A stretch of DNA of 64,000 nucleotides from Streptomyces sp. ML-6 (lineage in GTDB: Bacteria; Actinomycetota; Actinomycetes; Streptomycetales; Streptomycetaceae). The stretch covers positions 1,631,001 to 1,695,000 of the forward strand of contig NZ_JAOTIK010000001.1 of NCBI RefSeq assembly GCF_030116705.1, given 5' to 3'. The position numbers were made by a program, and so were the translations under genes. Of the stretch, positions 27,185-34,801 are shown in pieces (position 1 is the stretch's first letter; every line of letters starts with the position of its first letter). The notes below the pieces were generated by a model. It did no database searches. It saw only the letters and a list, made by a program, of their open reading frames with translations, and was not told the DNA's origin.

Positions 27185-28960
27185 ATGACCACCAACACCA
27201 CCTCCTTCCTGCCGATCCCCGCCCCCGCGGCCCGCATCGGCACCATCGCAGGCGCCACCGTCGCACTCGCCGGCACCTTCCTCGCCTGGACCTGGACCTC
27301 CGAATTCCCCGGCGACCTCACCGTCACCGGCTACCCCGGCGGCCTCCAAGTCCTCACCCTCACCAGCGCCGCCCTCACCCTCCTCCTCGCCCTCTCCGGC
27401 TACGACATCCGAGGACTGCGCTGGCTCACCCCCGGCGGCACCAACAGCCCCGTCCGCCTCCTGGCACTGGGCACCTTCGGCACCACCGGCTACACCATCG
27501 GCGCCATCTCCTACGACCTCGGCGGCGTCGTCAACCTGGAACCCGGAGCCTGGGTCAGCGGCATCGGCGCACTCATCGCCGCCATCGCCGCCCTCGGCCT
27601 CCCCGACGACCAACCACTCACCGGCCCCTCGGCCAACGCCTGGCAGCGCTTCCGCAACGGCCTCGCCGCACCCCCGGCCCCCCGCGCCAAGACCCTGCCC
27701 TCCTGGGCCGAAATCCTCATCATCGTCGCCGCGTTCGGCATCGGCCTCCACGTCTTCACCTACGGCATCGACACCGAATACACCGAACTCTTCATCGGCT
27801 TCCTCATCACCGTCGGCTTCGCCTTCACCGCACTCCACCGAGCCGGACTCATCTCCCGCCTCACCGCGCTGACCACGAAGCACCGCAACATCACCCTCGC
27901 CGCAGCCCTCGTCGCAGCCGTCTGCTTCCCCTTCACCCAGCAAAAAGAGGAATACGCGCTCATCGGCGCCAACATCCTCATCTTCGGCACCGTCGCCCTC
28001 GGCCTCAACGTCGTCGTCGGCCTCGCCGGCCTCCTCGACCTCGGCTACGTGGCCTTCCTCGGCGTCGGCGCCTACGCCGCCGCCCTGGTCTCCGGCTCCA
28101 CCATGTCGGCCATCGGCGTCGAATTCCCCTTCTGGGCCGCCGTACTCACCGGAGCCGCAGCATCACTCGTCTTCGGCGTCCTCATCGGCGCACCGACCCT
28201 ACGACTGCGCGGCGACTACCTCGCCATCGTCACCCTCGGCTTCGGTGAAATCTTCCGCCTCACCGTGAACAACCTCAACGGCAACAGCGGACCCGACCTC
28301 ACCAACGGCTCCCAGGGCATCCCCAGCATCCCCGACCTCAACTTCTTCGGATTCGACTTCGGAACCAAACACGACGTCCTCGGCTTCACCCTCGGCAGGT
28401 CCGCCAACTACTACCTGCTGATGCTCTTGTTCACCGCCGTCGTCGTCCTCGTCTTCCGCCGCTCCGGAGAATCCCGCATCGGCCGCGCCTGGGTCGCCAT
28501 CCGCGAAGACGAAACCGCAGCCACCGCCATGGGCATCAACGCCTTCCGGCTCAAACTGATCGCCTTCGCCCTCGGCGCCACCCTCGCCGGACTCGCCGGA
28601 ACCGTCCAGGCACACGTCAACTACACCGTCACCCCCGAGCAGTACCAGTTCGCCGGCTCCGTACCCCCCAACTCCGCCTTCCTCCTCGCCGCCGTCATCC
28701 TCGGCGGCATGGGAACCCTCAGCGGACCCCTCGTCGGCGCCGCACTGCTCTACCTCATCCCGGCCAAACTCCAGTTCATGCAGGACTACCAGCTCTTCCT
28801 CTTCGGCGTCGCCCTCATCCTCCTGATGCGCATGCGCCCCGAAGGACTGGTCGCCGACCGCAGGAAGCAGCTCGAATTCCACGAGAACGACCAGCCCGAC
28901 GTACCCGAACCACGGCAGTCCGAGGAAACCGGCGCCGGCATCGCCAAGGCGGGGGCGTGA
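27185..28960 (+). CDS. livM: branched-chain amino acid ABC transporter permease LivM with N-terminal extension
   Basis: 591 residues from the ATG at 27185; a GTG at 27176 that overlaps the livH stop (GTGA) is equally possible. The C-terminal half from about residue 270 is LivM: ALIGANILIFGTVALGLNVVVGLAGLLDLGYVAFLGVGAYAAAL, GAPTLRLRGDYLAIVTLGFGEIFRLTVNNL, and WVAIREDETAATAMGINAFRLKLIAFALGATLAGLAG. About 200 residues before it form five or so extra hydrophobic segments not present in E. coli LivM. I have seen such long forms in Streptomyces. The stop overlaps the livG start by 4 bases, so translation is coupled. Confidence 0.93.
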   Translation: MTTNTTSFLPIPAPAARIGTIAGATVALAGTFLAWTWTSEFPGDLTVTGYPGGLQVLTLTSAALTLLLALSGYDIRGLRWLTPGGTNSPVRLLALGTFGTTGYTIGAISYDLGGVVNLEPGAWVSGIGALIAAIAALGLPDDQPLTGPSANAWQRFRNGLAAPPAPRAKTLPSWAEILIIVAAFGIGLHVFTYGIDTEYTELFIGFLITVGFAFTALHRAGLISRLTALTTKHRNITLAAALVAAVCFPFTQQKEEYALIGANILIFGTVALGLNVVVGLAGLLDLGYVAFLGVGAYAAALVSGSTMSAIGVEFPFWAAVLTGAAASLVFGVLIGAPTLRLRGDYLAIVTLGFGEIFRLTVNNLNGNSGPDLTNGSQGIPSIPDLNFFGFDFGTKHDVLGFTLGRSANYYLLMLLFTAVVVLVFRRSGESRIGRAWVAIREDETAATAMGINAFRLKLIAFALGATLAGLAGTVQAHVNYTVTPEQYQFAGSVPPNSAFLLAAVILGGMGTLSGPLVGAALLYLIPAKLQFMQDYQLFLFGVALILLMRMRPEGLVADRRKQLEFHENDQPDVPEPRQSEETGAGIAKAGA

Positions 28961-29853
28961 CCACCATGACCACCACCACGAAAACCGCCACCACCGTCCT
29001 GGACGCCAGCGGGGTCACCATGCGCTTCGGCGGCCTCACCGCCGTCCGCAACGTCGACCTCACCGTCAACGCAGGCGAAATCGTCGGCCTCATCGGCCCC
29101 AACGGAGCCGGCAAGACCACCTTCTTCAACTGCCTCACCGGCCTGTACGTCCCCACCGAGGGCAAGGTCAGCTACAAAGGCACCGTCCTGCCCCCCAAGC
29201 CCCACCTCGTCACCCAGGCAGGCATCGCCCGCACCTTCCAGAACATCCGGCTCTTCGCCAACATGACCGTCCTGGAAAACGTCCTCGTCGGCCGCCACAC
29301 CAGGACCAAGGAAGGCCTCTGGTCCGCCCTCCTCCGACTCCCCGGCTTCACCAAAGCCGAAAACGCCAGCCGCGAACGCGCCATGGAACTCCTGGAGTTC
29401 ATCGGCCTGGCCAACAAGGCCGACCACCTCGCGCGCAACCTCCCCTACGGAGACCAGCGCAAGCTGGAAATCGCCCGCGCACTCGCCAGCGACCCCGGAC
29501 TCCTCCTCCTCGACGAGCCCACCGCCGGCATGAACCCCCAGGAAACCCGCGTCACCGAAGAACTCATCTTCGCCATCCGGGACCAGGGCATCGCCGTCCT
29601 CGTCATCGAGCACGACATGCGATTCATCTTCAACCTCTGCGACCGCGTCGCCTGCCTCGTCCAGGGCGAAAAACTCGTCGAAGGCACCGCCGGCGAGGTC
29701 CAGAGCGACGAACGCGTCGTCGCCGCCTACCTCGGCACCCCCTTCGAAGGCGCCCCCGGCGCCGAAGAAGCCGCCGAGGTCGAAGCCGCCGAAGCGGACG
29801 CCGACGCCGCCAGAACAGCCACCACCAGCACCGAGGAGGAGGACACCCGATGA
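28957..29853 (+). CDS. livG: branched-chain amino acid ABC transporter ATP-binding protein LivG
   Basis: 298 residues, GTG start overlapping the livM stop. Walker A is GPNGAGKTTFFN, the Q-loop and LivG-specific AGIARTFQNIRLFANMTVLENVLVGRH follow, the signature region reads LPYGDQRKLEIARALASDP, Walker B LLLLDEPTAGMNP, and the switch region VIEHDMRFIF. The C-terminal 35 residues are Ala/Glu/Asp-rich and not part of the ATPase. It powers the LivHM channel together with LivF. The next gene begins inside its stop codon (ATGA). Confidence 0.94.
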   Translation: MTTMTTTTKTATTVLDASGVTMRFGGLTAVRNVDLTVNAGEIVGLIGPNGAGKTTFFNCLTGLYVPTEGKVSYKGTVLPPKPHLVTQAGIARTFQNIRLFANMTVLENVLVGRHTRTKEGLWSALLRLPGFTKAENASRERAMELLEFIGLANKADHLARNLPYGDQRKLEIARALASDPGLLLLDEPTAGMNPQETRVTEELIFAIRDQGIAVLVIEHDMRFIFNLCDRVACLVQGEKLVEGTAGEVQSDERVVAAYLGTPFEGAPGAEEAAEVEAAEADADAARTATTSTEEEDTR

Positions 29854-30566
29854 CCGCACTTCTGGAGGTCGAGGACCTCCGCGTCGCCTACGGCAAGATC
29901 GAAGCCGTCAAGGGCATCTCCTTCACCGTCGAAGCCGGCCAGGTCGTCACGCTCATCGGCACCAACGGCGCCGGCAAGACCACCACCCTGCGCACCCTCT
30001 CCGGCCTCCTCAAACCGGCCGGCGGCCGCATCGTCTTCGACGGCAAACCACTCGCCAACGTCCCCGCCCACAAGGTCGTCTCCCTGGGCCTCGCCCACTC
30101 CCCCGAGGGACGCCACATCTTCCCCCGGCTGACGATCGCCGAGAACCTCCAACTCGGCGCATACCTCCGCAGCGACAAAGCCGGCATCGAGAAGGACATC
30201 CAGCGCGCCTACGACCTCTTCCCCATCCTCGGGGAACGCCGCAAACAGGCCGCCGGAACCCTCTCCGGCGGCGAGCAGCAGATGCTCGCCATGGGCAGGG
30301 CCCTCATGTGCCGGCCCAAACTCCTGATGCTCGACGAACCCTCCATGGGCCTCTCCCCGATCATGATGCAGAAGATCATGGCGACCATCGTCGAACTCAA
30401 GGCCCAGGGCACCACCATCCTGCTCGTCGAGCAGAACGCCCAGGCGGCGCTCTCCCTCGCCGACCAGGGCCACGTCATGGAGGTCGGCAAGATCGTCCTC
30501 TCCGGCACCGGAGCGGACCTCCTCCACGACGAATCCGTCCGCAAGGCCTACCTCGGCGAGGACTGA
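29850..30566 (+). CDS. livF: branched-chain amino acid ABC transporter ATP-binding protein LivF
   Basis: 238 residues. Walker A is GTNGAGKTTTLRTLSG, the family marker GLAHSPEGRHIFPRLTIAENLQLGAYLR follows, the signature is TLSGGEQQMLAMGRALMCRP, Walker B LLMLDEPSMGLSP, and the switch VEQNAQAALSLAD. Length is typical. ATG start overlaps the livG stop by 4 bases. Last gene of the operon, closed by a very strong hairpin. Confidence 0.95.
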   Translation: MTALLEVEDLRVAYGKIEAVKGISFTVEAGQVVTLIGTNGAGKTTTLRTLSGLLKPAGGRIVFDGKPLANVPAHKVVSLGLAHSPEGRHIFPRLTIAENLQLGAYLRSDKAGIEKDIQRAYDLFPILGERRKQAAGTLSGGEQQMLAMGRALMCRPKLLMLDEPSMGLSPIMMQKIMATIVELKAQGTTILLVEQNAQAALSLADQGHVMEVGKIVLSGTGADLLHDESVRKAYLGED

Positions 30567-30578
30567 ACCCCTCCCACC

Positions 30579-30632
30579 CACATGGTTGAGGCCCGTACCC
30601 CGGAAAACCGGGGTACGGGCCTCAACCATGTG
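30579..30632. terminator. 25-bp perfect hairpin closing the liv operon and the PdtaR gene
   Basis: A perfect stem of 25 bp (30579-30603 against 30608-30632) with the loop AAAA. It starts 13 bases after the livF stop and ends 16 bases before the end of the convergent regulator gene, so it serves both. It is by far the longest perfect hairpin seen in the window. Confidence 0.95.
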
Positions 30633-30647
30633 TCCCTACGGACCCGG

Positions 30648-31295
30648 CTACTCGGCCGCCCGCTTCTTCTCCTCGGCATCCGCGATCAACGCCTCGGCCA
30701 ACTGCTGCATCGACAGCCGCCGGTCCATCGACGTCTTCTGGATCCACCGGAACGCCGCCGGCTCCGACAGACCGTAATCCGTCTGCAGAATGCTCTTCGC
30801 CCGATCCACCAGCTTCCGCGTCTCCAGCCGCTGCGCAAGGTCCGCGACCTCGCTCTCCAGCGCCTTCAGCTCCGCGAACCGCGACACCGCCATCTCGATG
30901 GCCGGCACCACGTCGCTCTTGCTGAACGGCTTCACCAGATACGCCATCGCCCCGGCGTCCCTGGCCCGCTCGACGAGGTCGCGCTGCGAGAACGCGGTGA
31001 GCATCAGAACCGGCGCGATGGACTCCTCGGCGATCTTCTCCGCCGCGGAGATCCCGTCGAGGACCGGCATCTTCACATCGAGGATCACCAGATCCGGCCG
31101 GTGCTCCCGGGCCAGCTCGACGGCCCGCTGCCCGTCCCCGGCCTCGCCGACGACCGAGTAGCCCTCTTCCTCCAGCATCTCCTTGAGGTCGAGGCGGATG
31201 AGCGCCTCGTCCTCGGCGATGACGACGCGGGTCGTCAGCGGCGGAACGTGCGACTTGTCGTCGTCTGCGGGCTGGGGCGACTCGGGGGTTGTCAC
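30648..31295 (-). CDS. pdtaR: ANTAR-domain response regulator (PdtaR type)
   Basis: 215 residues, GTG start preceded by GGAG. The receiver domain (about residues 22-140) has VVIAEDEALIRLDLKEML with the acidic pocket, LVILDVKMPVLDG with the phospho-acceptor Asp, MLTAFSQRDLV with the conserved Thr, and YLVKPF with the Lys. The C-terminal ANTAR domain runs from ALESEVADLAQRLETRKLVDRAKSILQTDYGLSEPAAFRWIQKTSMDRRLSM. ANTAR domains bind twin-hairpin RNA and act by antitermination. In mycobacteria PdtaR pairs with the PdtaS kinase; no kinase is in this window. I associate this position near pyk with other actinobacteria. Confidence 0.92.
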   Translation of the reverse strand: MTTPESPQPADDDKSHVPPLTTRVVIAEDEALIRLDLKEMLEEEGYSVVGEAGDGQRAVELAREHRPDLVILDVKMPVLDGISAAEKIAEESIAPVLMLTAFSQRDLVERARDAGAMAYLVKPFSKSDVVPAIEMAVSRFAELKALESEVADLAQRLETRKLVDRAKSILQTDYGLSEPAAFRWIQKTSMDRRLSMQQLAEALIADAEEKKRAAE

Positions 31296-31395
31296 AATGC
31301 TCCTTTTTTCAAGGCAGGTGCTGCTACCTGAGCCTACCTAGCTCCTGTATGTTTGAGGCACAGCAGGCCTGCGCTAACCTTTGATGCCAAGGCCA

Positions 31396-31468
31396 GCCCT
31401 GGTAGTCCAGCGGAAGAGACACGGTGCTCAAACCACCGACAGCGTGGGTTCGAATCCCACCCAGGGCA
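31396..31468 (+). tRNA. tRNA with CAA anticodon (tRNA-Leu by anticodon, but short variable arm)
   Basis: A full cloverleaf of 73 bases: acceptor GCCCTGG/CCAGGGC, D-stem GTC/GAC with GG in the loop, anticodon stem CGGTG/CACCG with loop CTCAAAC (U33, anticodon CAA at 31429-31431), variable loop ACAGC, T-stem GTGGG/CCCAC with loop TTCGAAT, discriminator A, no encoded CCA. The anticodon reads UUG (Leu). Bacterial leucine tRNAs are class II with a long variable arm, whereas this one has only 5 bases, the class I shape. Position 21 is G rather than A. The charging amino acid is therefore uncertain. It lies between the PdtaR gene and the LAGLIDADG gene. Confidence 0.85.
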
Positions 31469-31577
31469 CTTCCCTTCTTTTCCAAGGCTTGACGCCGCTT
31501 AACGATCTTCACTCCTGCCAGTGAACGCTCCTTCGAATCCGGCACGGACCAGCGAAGGTCGCACAAGAATCCGTCGC

Positions 31578-32357
31578 ATGGAACAGCACAACCCGTCGAC
31601 TCGCGACGAAGCGCTCGCTCTCTTACGCAGCGGGGCCACCAATCGAGCGGTCGCCGAGCTCCTTGGCGTCCCCCGTGGAACAATCGGCTGGTGGCTGCAC
31701 GAGGATCGCAAGCGACGCGGCGTGCAGTACGAGCAGCCCACCGACTGCCCTGTCTGCACCGGGCGAGAATTCGATCATGTCGCATACGCGTATCTGCTGG
31801 GTCTCTACCTCGGCGACGGGCACATCATCTCCAAGCCCAAACAGCACCACCTGTCAGTCTTCTGCGGCGACGTGTGGCCCGGTCTGATCGACGAAGCCGA
31901 ATCGGCGATGCGTCGAGTGCTGCCCGCACCGCGCACGAGCCGCCGCCACCGGAACGGTTGCGTCGAGGTCAAGTCCTACACGAAGCACTGGCCGTGTCTC
32001 TTCCCCCAGCACGGGCCCGGCAAGAAGCACGAGCGCCCCATCATTCTGGCCTCCTGGCAACAGGAGATCGTCGATGCCCACCCATGGGACTTCATCCGTG
32101 GCCTCATCCACTCCGACGGCTGCCGGAACATGAACTGGACGACCCGGGTGATCAACGGGGTGCGCAAGCGCTACGAGTACCCGCGCTACTACTTCACCAA
32201 CGTCTCGGACGACATCCGGCAGCTCTACACCGACACCCTCGACAAGCTCGGTGTCGAGTGGACGCACTGCACCCGGGCGGGCAAGGCATACAACATCTCC
32301 GTAGCCCGACGGGCGTCCGTCGCGTTGATGGACGCCCACGTCGGGCCGAAGTACTGA
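31578..32357 (+). CDS. LAGLIDADG endonuclease-like protein with N-terminal helix-turn-helix
   Basis: 259 residues from the ATG at 31578; a GTG at 31521 would add 19 residues, and neither has a good ribosome site. Residues about 7-45 form a helix-turn-helix (STRDEALALLRSG..NRAVAELLGVPRGTIGWWL). Two LAGLIDADG-type helices follow: YLLGLYLGDG (about 71-80) and FIRGLIHSDG (about 172-181), each ending in the acidic residue used for metal binding. The gap of about 100 residues fits a two-motif single-chain homing endonuclease. A CPVC pair sits before the first motif. Residue 16 is encoded by TTA (31623-31625), the bldA-dependent codon. It is free-standing, not in an intron that I can see, and begins 110 bases after the tRNA. 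Related Streptomyces proteins are usually annotated as hypothetical or HTH proteins. Confidence 0.82.
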   Translation: MEQHNPSTRDEALALLRSGATNRAVAELLGVPRGTIGWWLHEDRKRRGVQYEQPTDCPVCTGREFDHVAYAYLLGLYLGDGHIISKPKQHHLSVFCGDVWPGLIDEAESAMRRVLPAPRTSRRHRNGCVEVKSYTKHWPCLFPQHGPGKKHERPIILASWQQEIVDAHPWDFIRGLIHSDGCRNMNWTTRVINGVRKRYEYPRYYFTNVSDDIRQLYTDTLDKLGVEWTHCTRAGKAYNISVARRASVALMDAHVGPKY

Positions 32358-32364
32358 CGACCGC

Positions 32365-33798
32365 CTACTTCGGGCTGTCGTCCTCGCCGATGCGGTGCAC
32401 CCGCACCAGGTTCGTCGAGCCCGGGACGCCCGGCGGGGAGCCGGCCGTGATGACCACGACGTCGCCCTTCTCGCAGCGGCCGATCCTCAGCAGCTCCTCG
32501 TCGACCTGGGCCACCATCGCGTCCGTCGAGTCCACCTGCGGGCCGAGGAAGGTCTCGACGCCCCACGTCAGGTTCAGCTGGGAGCGGGTGGCGGGGTCCG
32601 GGGTGAAGGCCAGGAGCGGGATGGGCGAGCGGTAGCGGGAGAGGCGTCGGACGGTGTCGCCGCTCTGGGTGAAGGCGACCAGGAACTTCGCGCCCAGGAA
32701 GTCGCCCATCTCGGCCGCCGCGCGGGCGACGGCGCCGCCCTGGGTGCGGGGCTTGTTGTGCTCGGTCAGGGGCGGGAGGCCCTTGGCGAGGAGGTCCTCC
32801 TCGGCAGCTTCCACGATGCGGGCCATCGTGCGTACCGTCTCGACGGCGTACTTGCCGACGCTGGTCTCGCCGGAGAGCATCACCGCGTCGGTGCCGTCGA
32901 TGACCGCGTTGGCGACGTCGGAGGCCTCGGCGCGGGTGGGGCGGGAGTTGTCGATCATCGAGTCGAGCATCTGAGTGGCGACGATGACCGGCTTGGCGTT
33001 GCGCCTGGCGAGTTTGATGGCGCGTTTCTGGACGATGGGTACTTGTTCCAGGGGCATTTCGACGCCGAGGTCGCCGCGGGCGACCATGATGCCGTCGAAG
33101 GCGGCGACGATGCCGTCGATGTTCTCGACGGCCTGGGGTTTTTCGATCTTGGCGATGACGGGGAGGCGGCGGCCCTCCTCGTCCATGATGCGGTGGACGT
33201 CCTCGATGTCGCGTCCGCTGCGGACGAAGGAGAGGGCGATGATGTCGGCGCCGGTGCGCAGGGCCCAGCGGAGGTCTTCGACGTCCTTTTCGGAGAGGGC
33301 GGGGACGGAGACGGCGACGCCGGGGAGGTTGAGTCCTTTGTGGTCGGAGACCATGCCGCCCTCGATGACGGTGGTGTGGACGCGGGGGCCGTCCACTTCG
33401 GTGACTTCGAGGGTGACCCGGCCGTCGTCGACGAGGATGCGTTCGCCGGGGGTGACGTCGACGGCGAGGCCGTCGTAGGTGGTGCCGCAGCCATGGCGGT
33501 CGCCTTCGGTGGGTTCGACGGTGATGGTGAAGGTGTCGCCGCGTTCGAGGAGTACGGGGCCTTCGTGGAAGCGGCCGAGGCGGATCTTCGGGCCTTGGAG
33601 GTCGGCGAGGATTCCGACGCTTCGTCCTGCTTCGTCGGCGGCTTTGCGTACGTGGTGGTATCGCTCTTCGTGTTCGGCGTAGGTGCCGTGGCTGAGGTTG
33701 AGGCGGGCGATGTCCATTCCGGCGTGGACCAGTGCTTTGAGCTGGTCGTAGGTGTCGGTGGCGGGGCCCAGGGTACAAACGATTTTTGCTCGGCGCAT
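32365..33798 (-). CDS. pyk: pyruvate kinase
   Basis: 477 residues, ATG start. Catalyses phosphoenolpyruvate + ADP to pyruvate + ATP, the last glycolytic step. N-terminal RRAKIVCTLGPATDTYDQLKALVHAGMDIARLNLSHG, the B domain insertion, PVIAKIEKPQAVENIDGIVAAFDGIMVARGDLGVEMPLEQVPIVQK with the metal/substrate Glu and Lys residues, ATQMLDSMIDNSRPTRAEASDVANAVIDGTDAVMLSGETSVGKY, and the C-terminal allosteric domain. Full length. A promoter-like TTGAGC (33854-33849), 17-bp spacer, TAACTA (33831-33826) lies upstream. Transcribed toward the LAGLIDADG gene, whose stop is only 7 bases from its own. Confidence 0.97.
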   Translation of the reverse strand: MRRAKIVCTLGPATDTYDQLKALVHAGMDIARLNLSHGTYAEHEERYHHVRKAADEAGRSVGILADLQGPKIRLGRFHEGPVLLERGDTFTITVEPTEGDRHGCGTTYDGLAVDVTPGERILVDDGRVTLEVTEVDGPRVHTTVIEGGMVSDHKGLNLPGVAVSVPALSEKDVEDLRWALRTGADIIALSFVRSGRDIEDVHRIMDEEGRRLPVIAKIEKPQAVENIDGIVAAFDGIMVARGDLGVEMPLEQVPIVQKRAIKLARRNAKPVIVATQMLDSMIDNSRPTRAEASDVANAVIDGTDAVMLSGETSVGKYAVETVRTMARIVEAAEEDLLAKGLPPLTEHNKPRTQGGAVARAAAEMGDFLGAKFLVAFTQSGDTVRRLSRYRSPIPLLAFTPDPATRSQLNLTWGVETFLGPQVDSTDAMVAQVDEELLRIGRCEKGDVVVITAGSPPGVPGSTNLVRVHRIGEDDSPK

Positions 33799-33923
33799 GC
33801 TTCGACCCTAAGCCTTACCTACGGGTAGTTATTTCGCTCGCCGTGTCCGCTCAACGACCTTTGGGTGAAGGGTTATTGACGACTGTTGAATTGTGCGGCG
33901 GGGTGCTCGGATGAGCATTCCTT

Positions 33924-34613
33924 TTAGAGTGTGGGGGGTGCCATGATGAAACGGGCGTTCACTCGTGCGTAGACGGTCTGGCGTTGTGGTTCGAGGCTGA
34001 GGGCGGTGGGTTGGGGGGCTGCCGTCCTGTAGGCGGCGCGTGCGCCGCCGGGGGGTGCGGGCAGGGCGGTGGGGGCGTTCTCCGCGCCGGTGTCGGCGAG
34101 TTCGACGAGGGCGGTGAGGTGGGTGTCGAGTGCGTCGGCGTATTCGCGGGCGCGTTGGACGGCTTCGCGGACGGCTTGGCGGCGGGCTTCGGCGTGGGCG
34201 GGTGAGTCGGGGCGCAGGCTCCACCAGGGGCCGTTGATGCGGGTCATTTCGAGGTCGGCGATGCGGGTGGTGAATTCGCCGAGGGTGGTGAAGTCGTTGA
34301 GGACTGCGGTGATGTGGACGTGGCCGTGATATGCGCGGATTTTCTCGTTGCGGCCTTGTTGGTCGAGTTCGGGTGTGATGGAGAATGCGCCGGTTTCGAG
34401 TTTTTCCATGGCTTGTCCGTAGGAGCGTGCGAGTTCGAGGACGCGGTCGTTGCGGCGGGTGAGGTCTTCGAGTGCGTTTCGGCGGTCCTTGCCGCGGGCG
34501 CTGACGGTGATGCCGATGCGGGCGATCTCGGGGTCGAATTCGAGGCGGGCTTCGCCGCGGACGGCGAGGCGGGGGTGTTCGGGGGTGCCGTAGGACAGGG
34601 GTGTGTCGGTCAT
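33924..34613 (-). CDS. SIMPL (DUF541) domain protein
   Basis: 229 residues, ATG start. The SIMPL domain spans nearly the whole protein: RLAVRGEARLEFDPEIARIGITVSARGKDRRNALEDLTRRNDRVLELARSYG, then PWWSLRPDSPAHAEARRQAVREAVQRAREYADALD, and a C-terminal beta strand VYARVNARF. No signal peptide is visible, unlike the periplasmic members of the family. Function is unknown; relatives bind signalling kinases or form ring-shaped assemblies. It is upstream of pyk on the same strand with a gap of 125 bp holding the pyk promoter. Confidence 0.88.
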   Translation of the reverse strand: MTDTPLSYGTPEHPRLAVRGEARLEFDPEIARIGITVSARGKDRRNALEDLTRRNDRVLELARSYGQAMEKLETGAFSITPELDQQGRNEKIRAYHGHVHITAVLNDFTTLGEFTTRIADLEMTRINGPWWSLRPDSPAHAEARRQAVREAVQRAREYADALDTHLTALVELADTGAENAPTALPAPPGGARAAYRTAAPQPTALSLEPQRQTVYARVNARFIMAPPTL

Positions 34614-34801
34614 GGGTCCACTGTGGCAGCCGGGTGTGACAGTGGTTGGTCATCGGATCGAAACCTGGGAGGGGTGTTGCCCGGGGGTGGGTCCTGGGTC
34701 ATCATCTACGCGCGTTGTGTGCGGTTCGGCCTCCGCGTCGGGCGGGGGGTGGGGCGTGCGGGTACCGGGCTTCGTGTGAGAACCGAGATGTGGGAGAAGA
34801 G

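Noticed and set aside
30582..31331. ORFs starting in both directions from the hairpin at 30579-30632
   Set aside because: The palindrome itself supplies ATG codons on both strands; the frames are antisense to livF and pdtaR.
31396..31600. Integrative element or prophage attachment at the tRNA
   Set aside because: No integrase and no repeat of the tRNA 3' end were seen downstream within the window.
31300..32400. Replication origin at the skew switch
   Set aside because: No DnaA-box cluster, dnaA or dnaN was seen; the genes match a region that is far from oriC in model Streptomyces as far as I know. Only the skew itself is kept as a finding.
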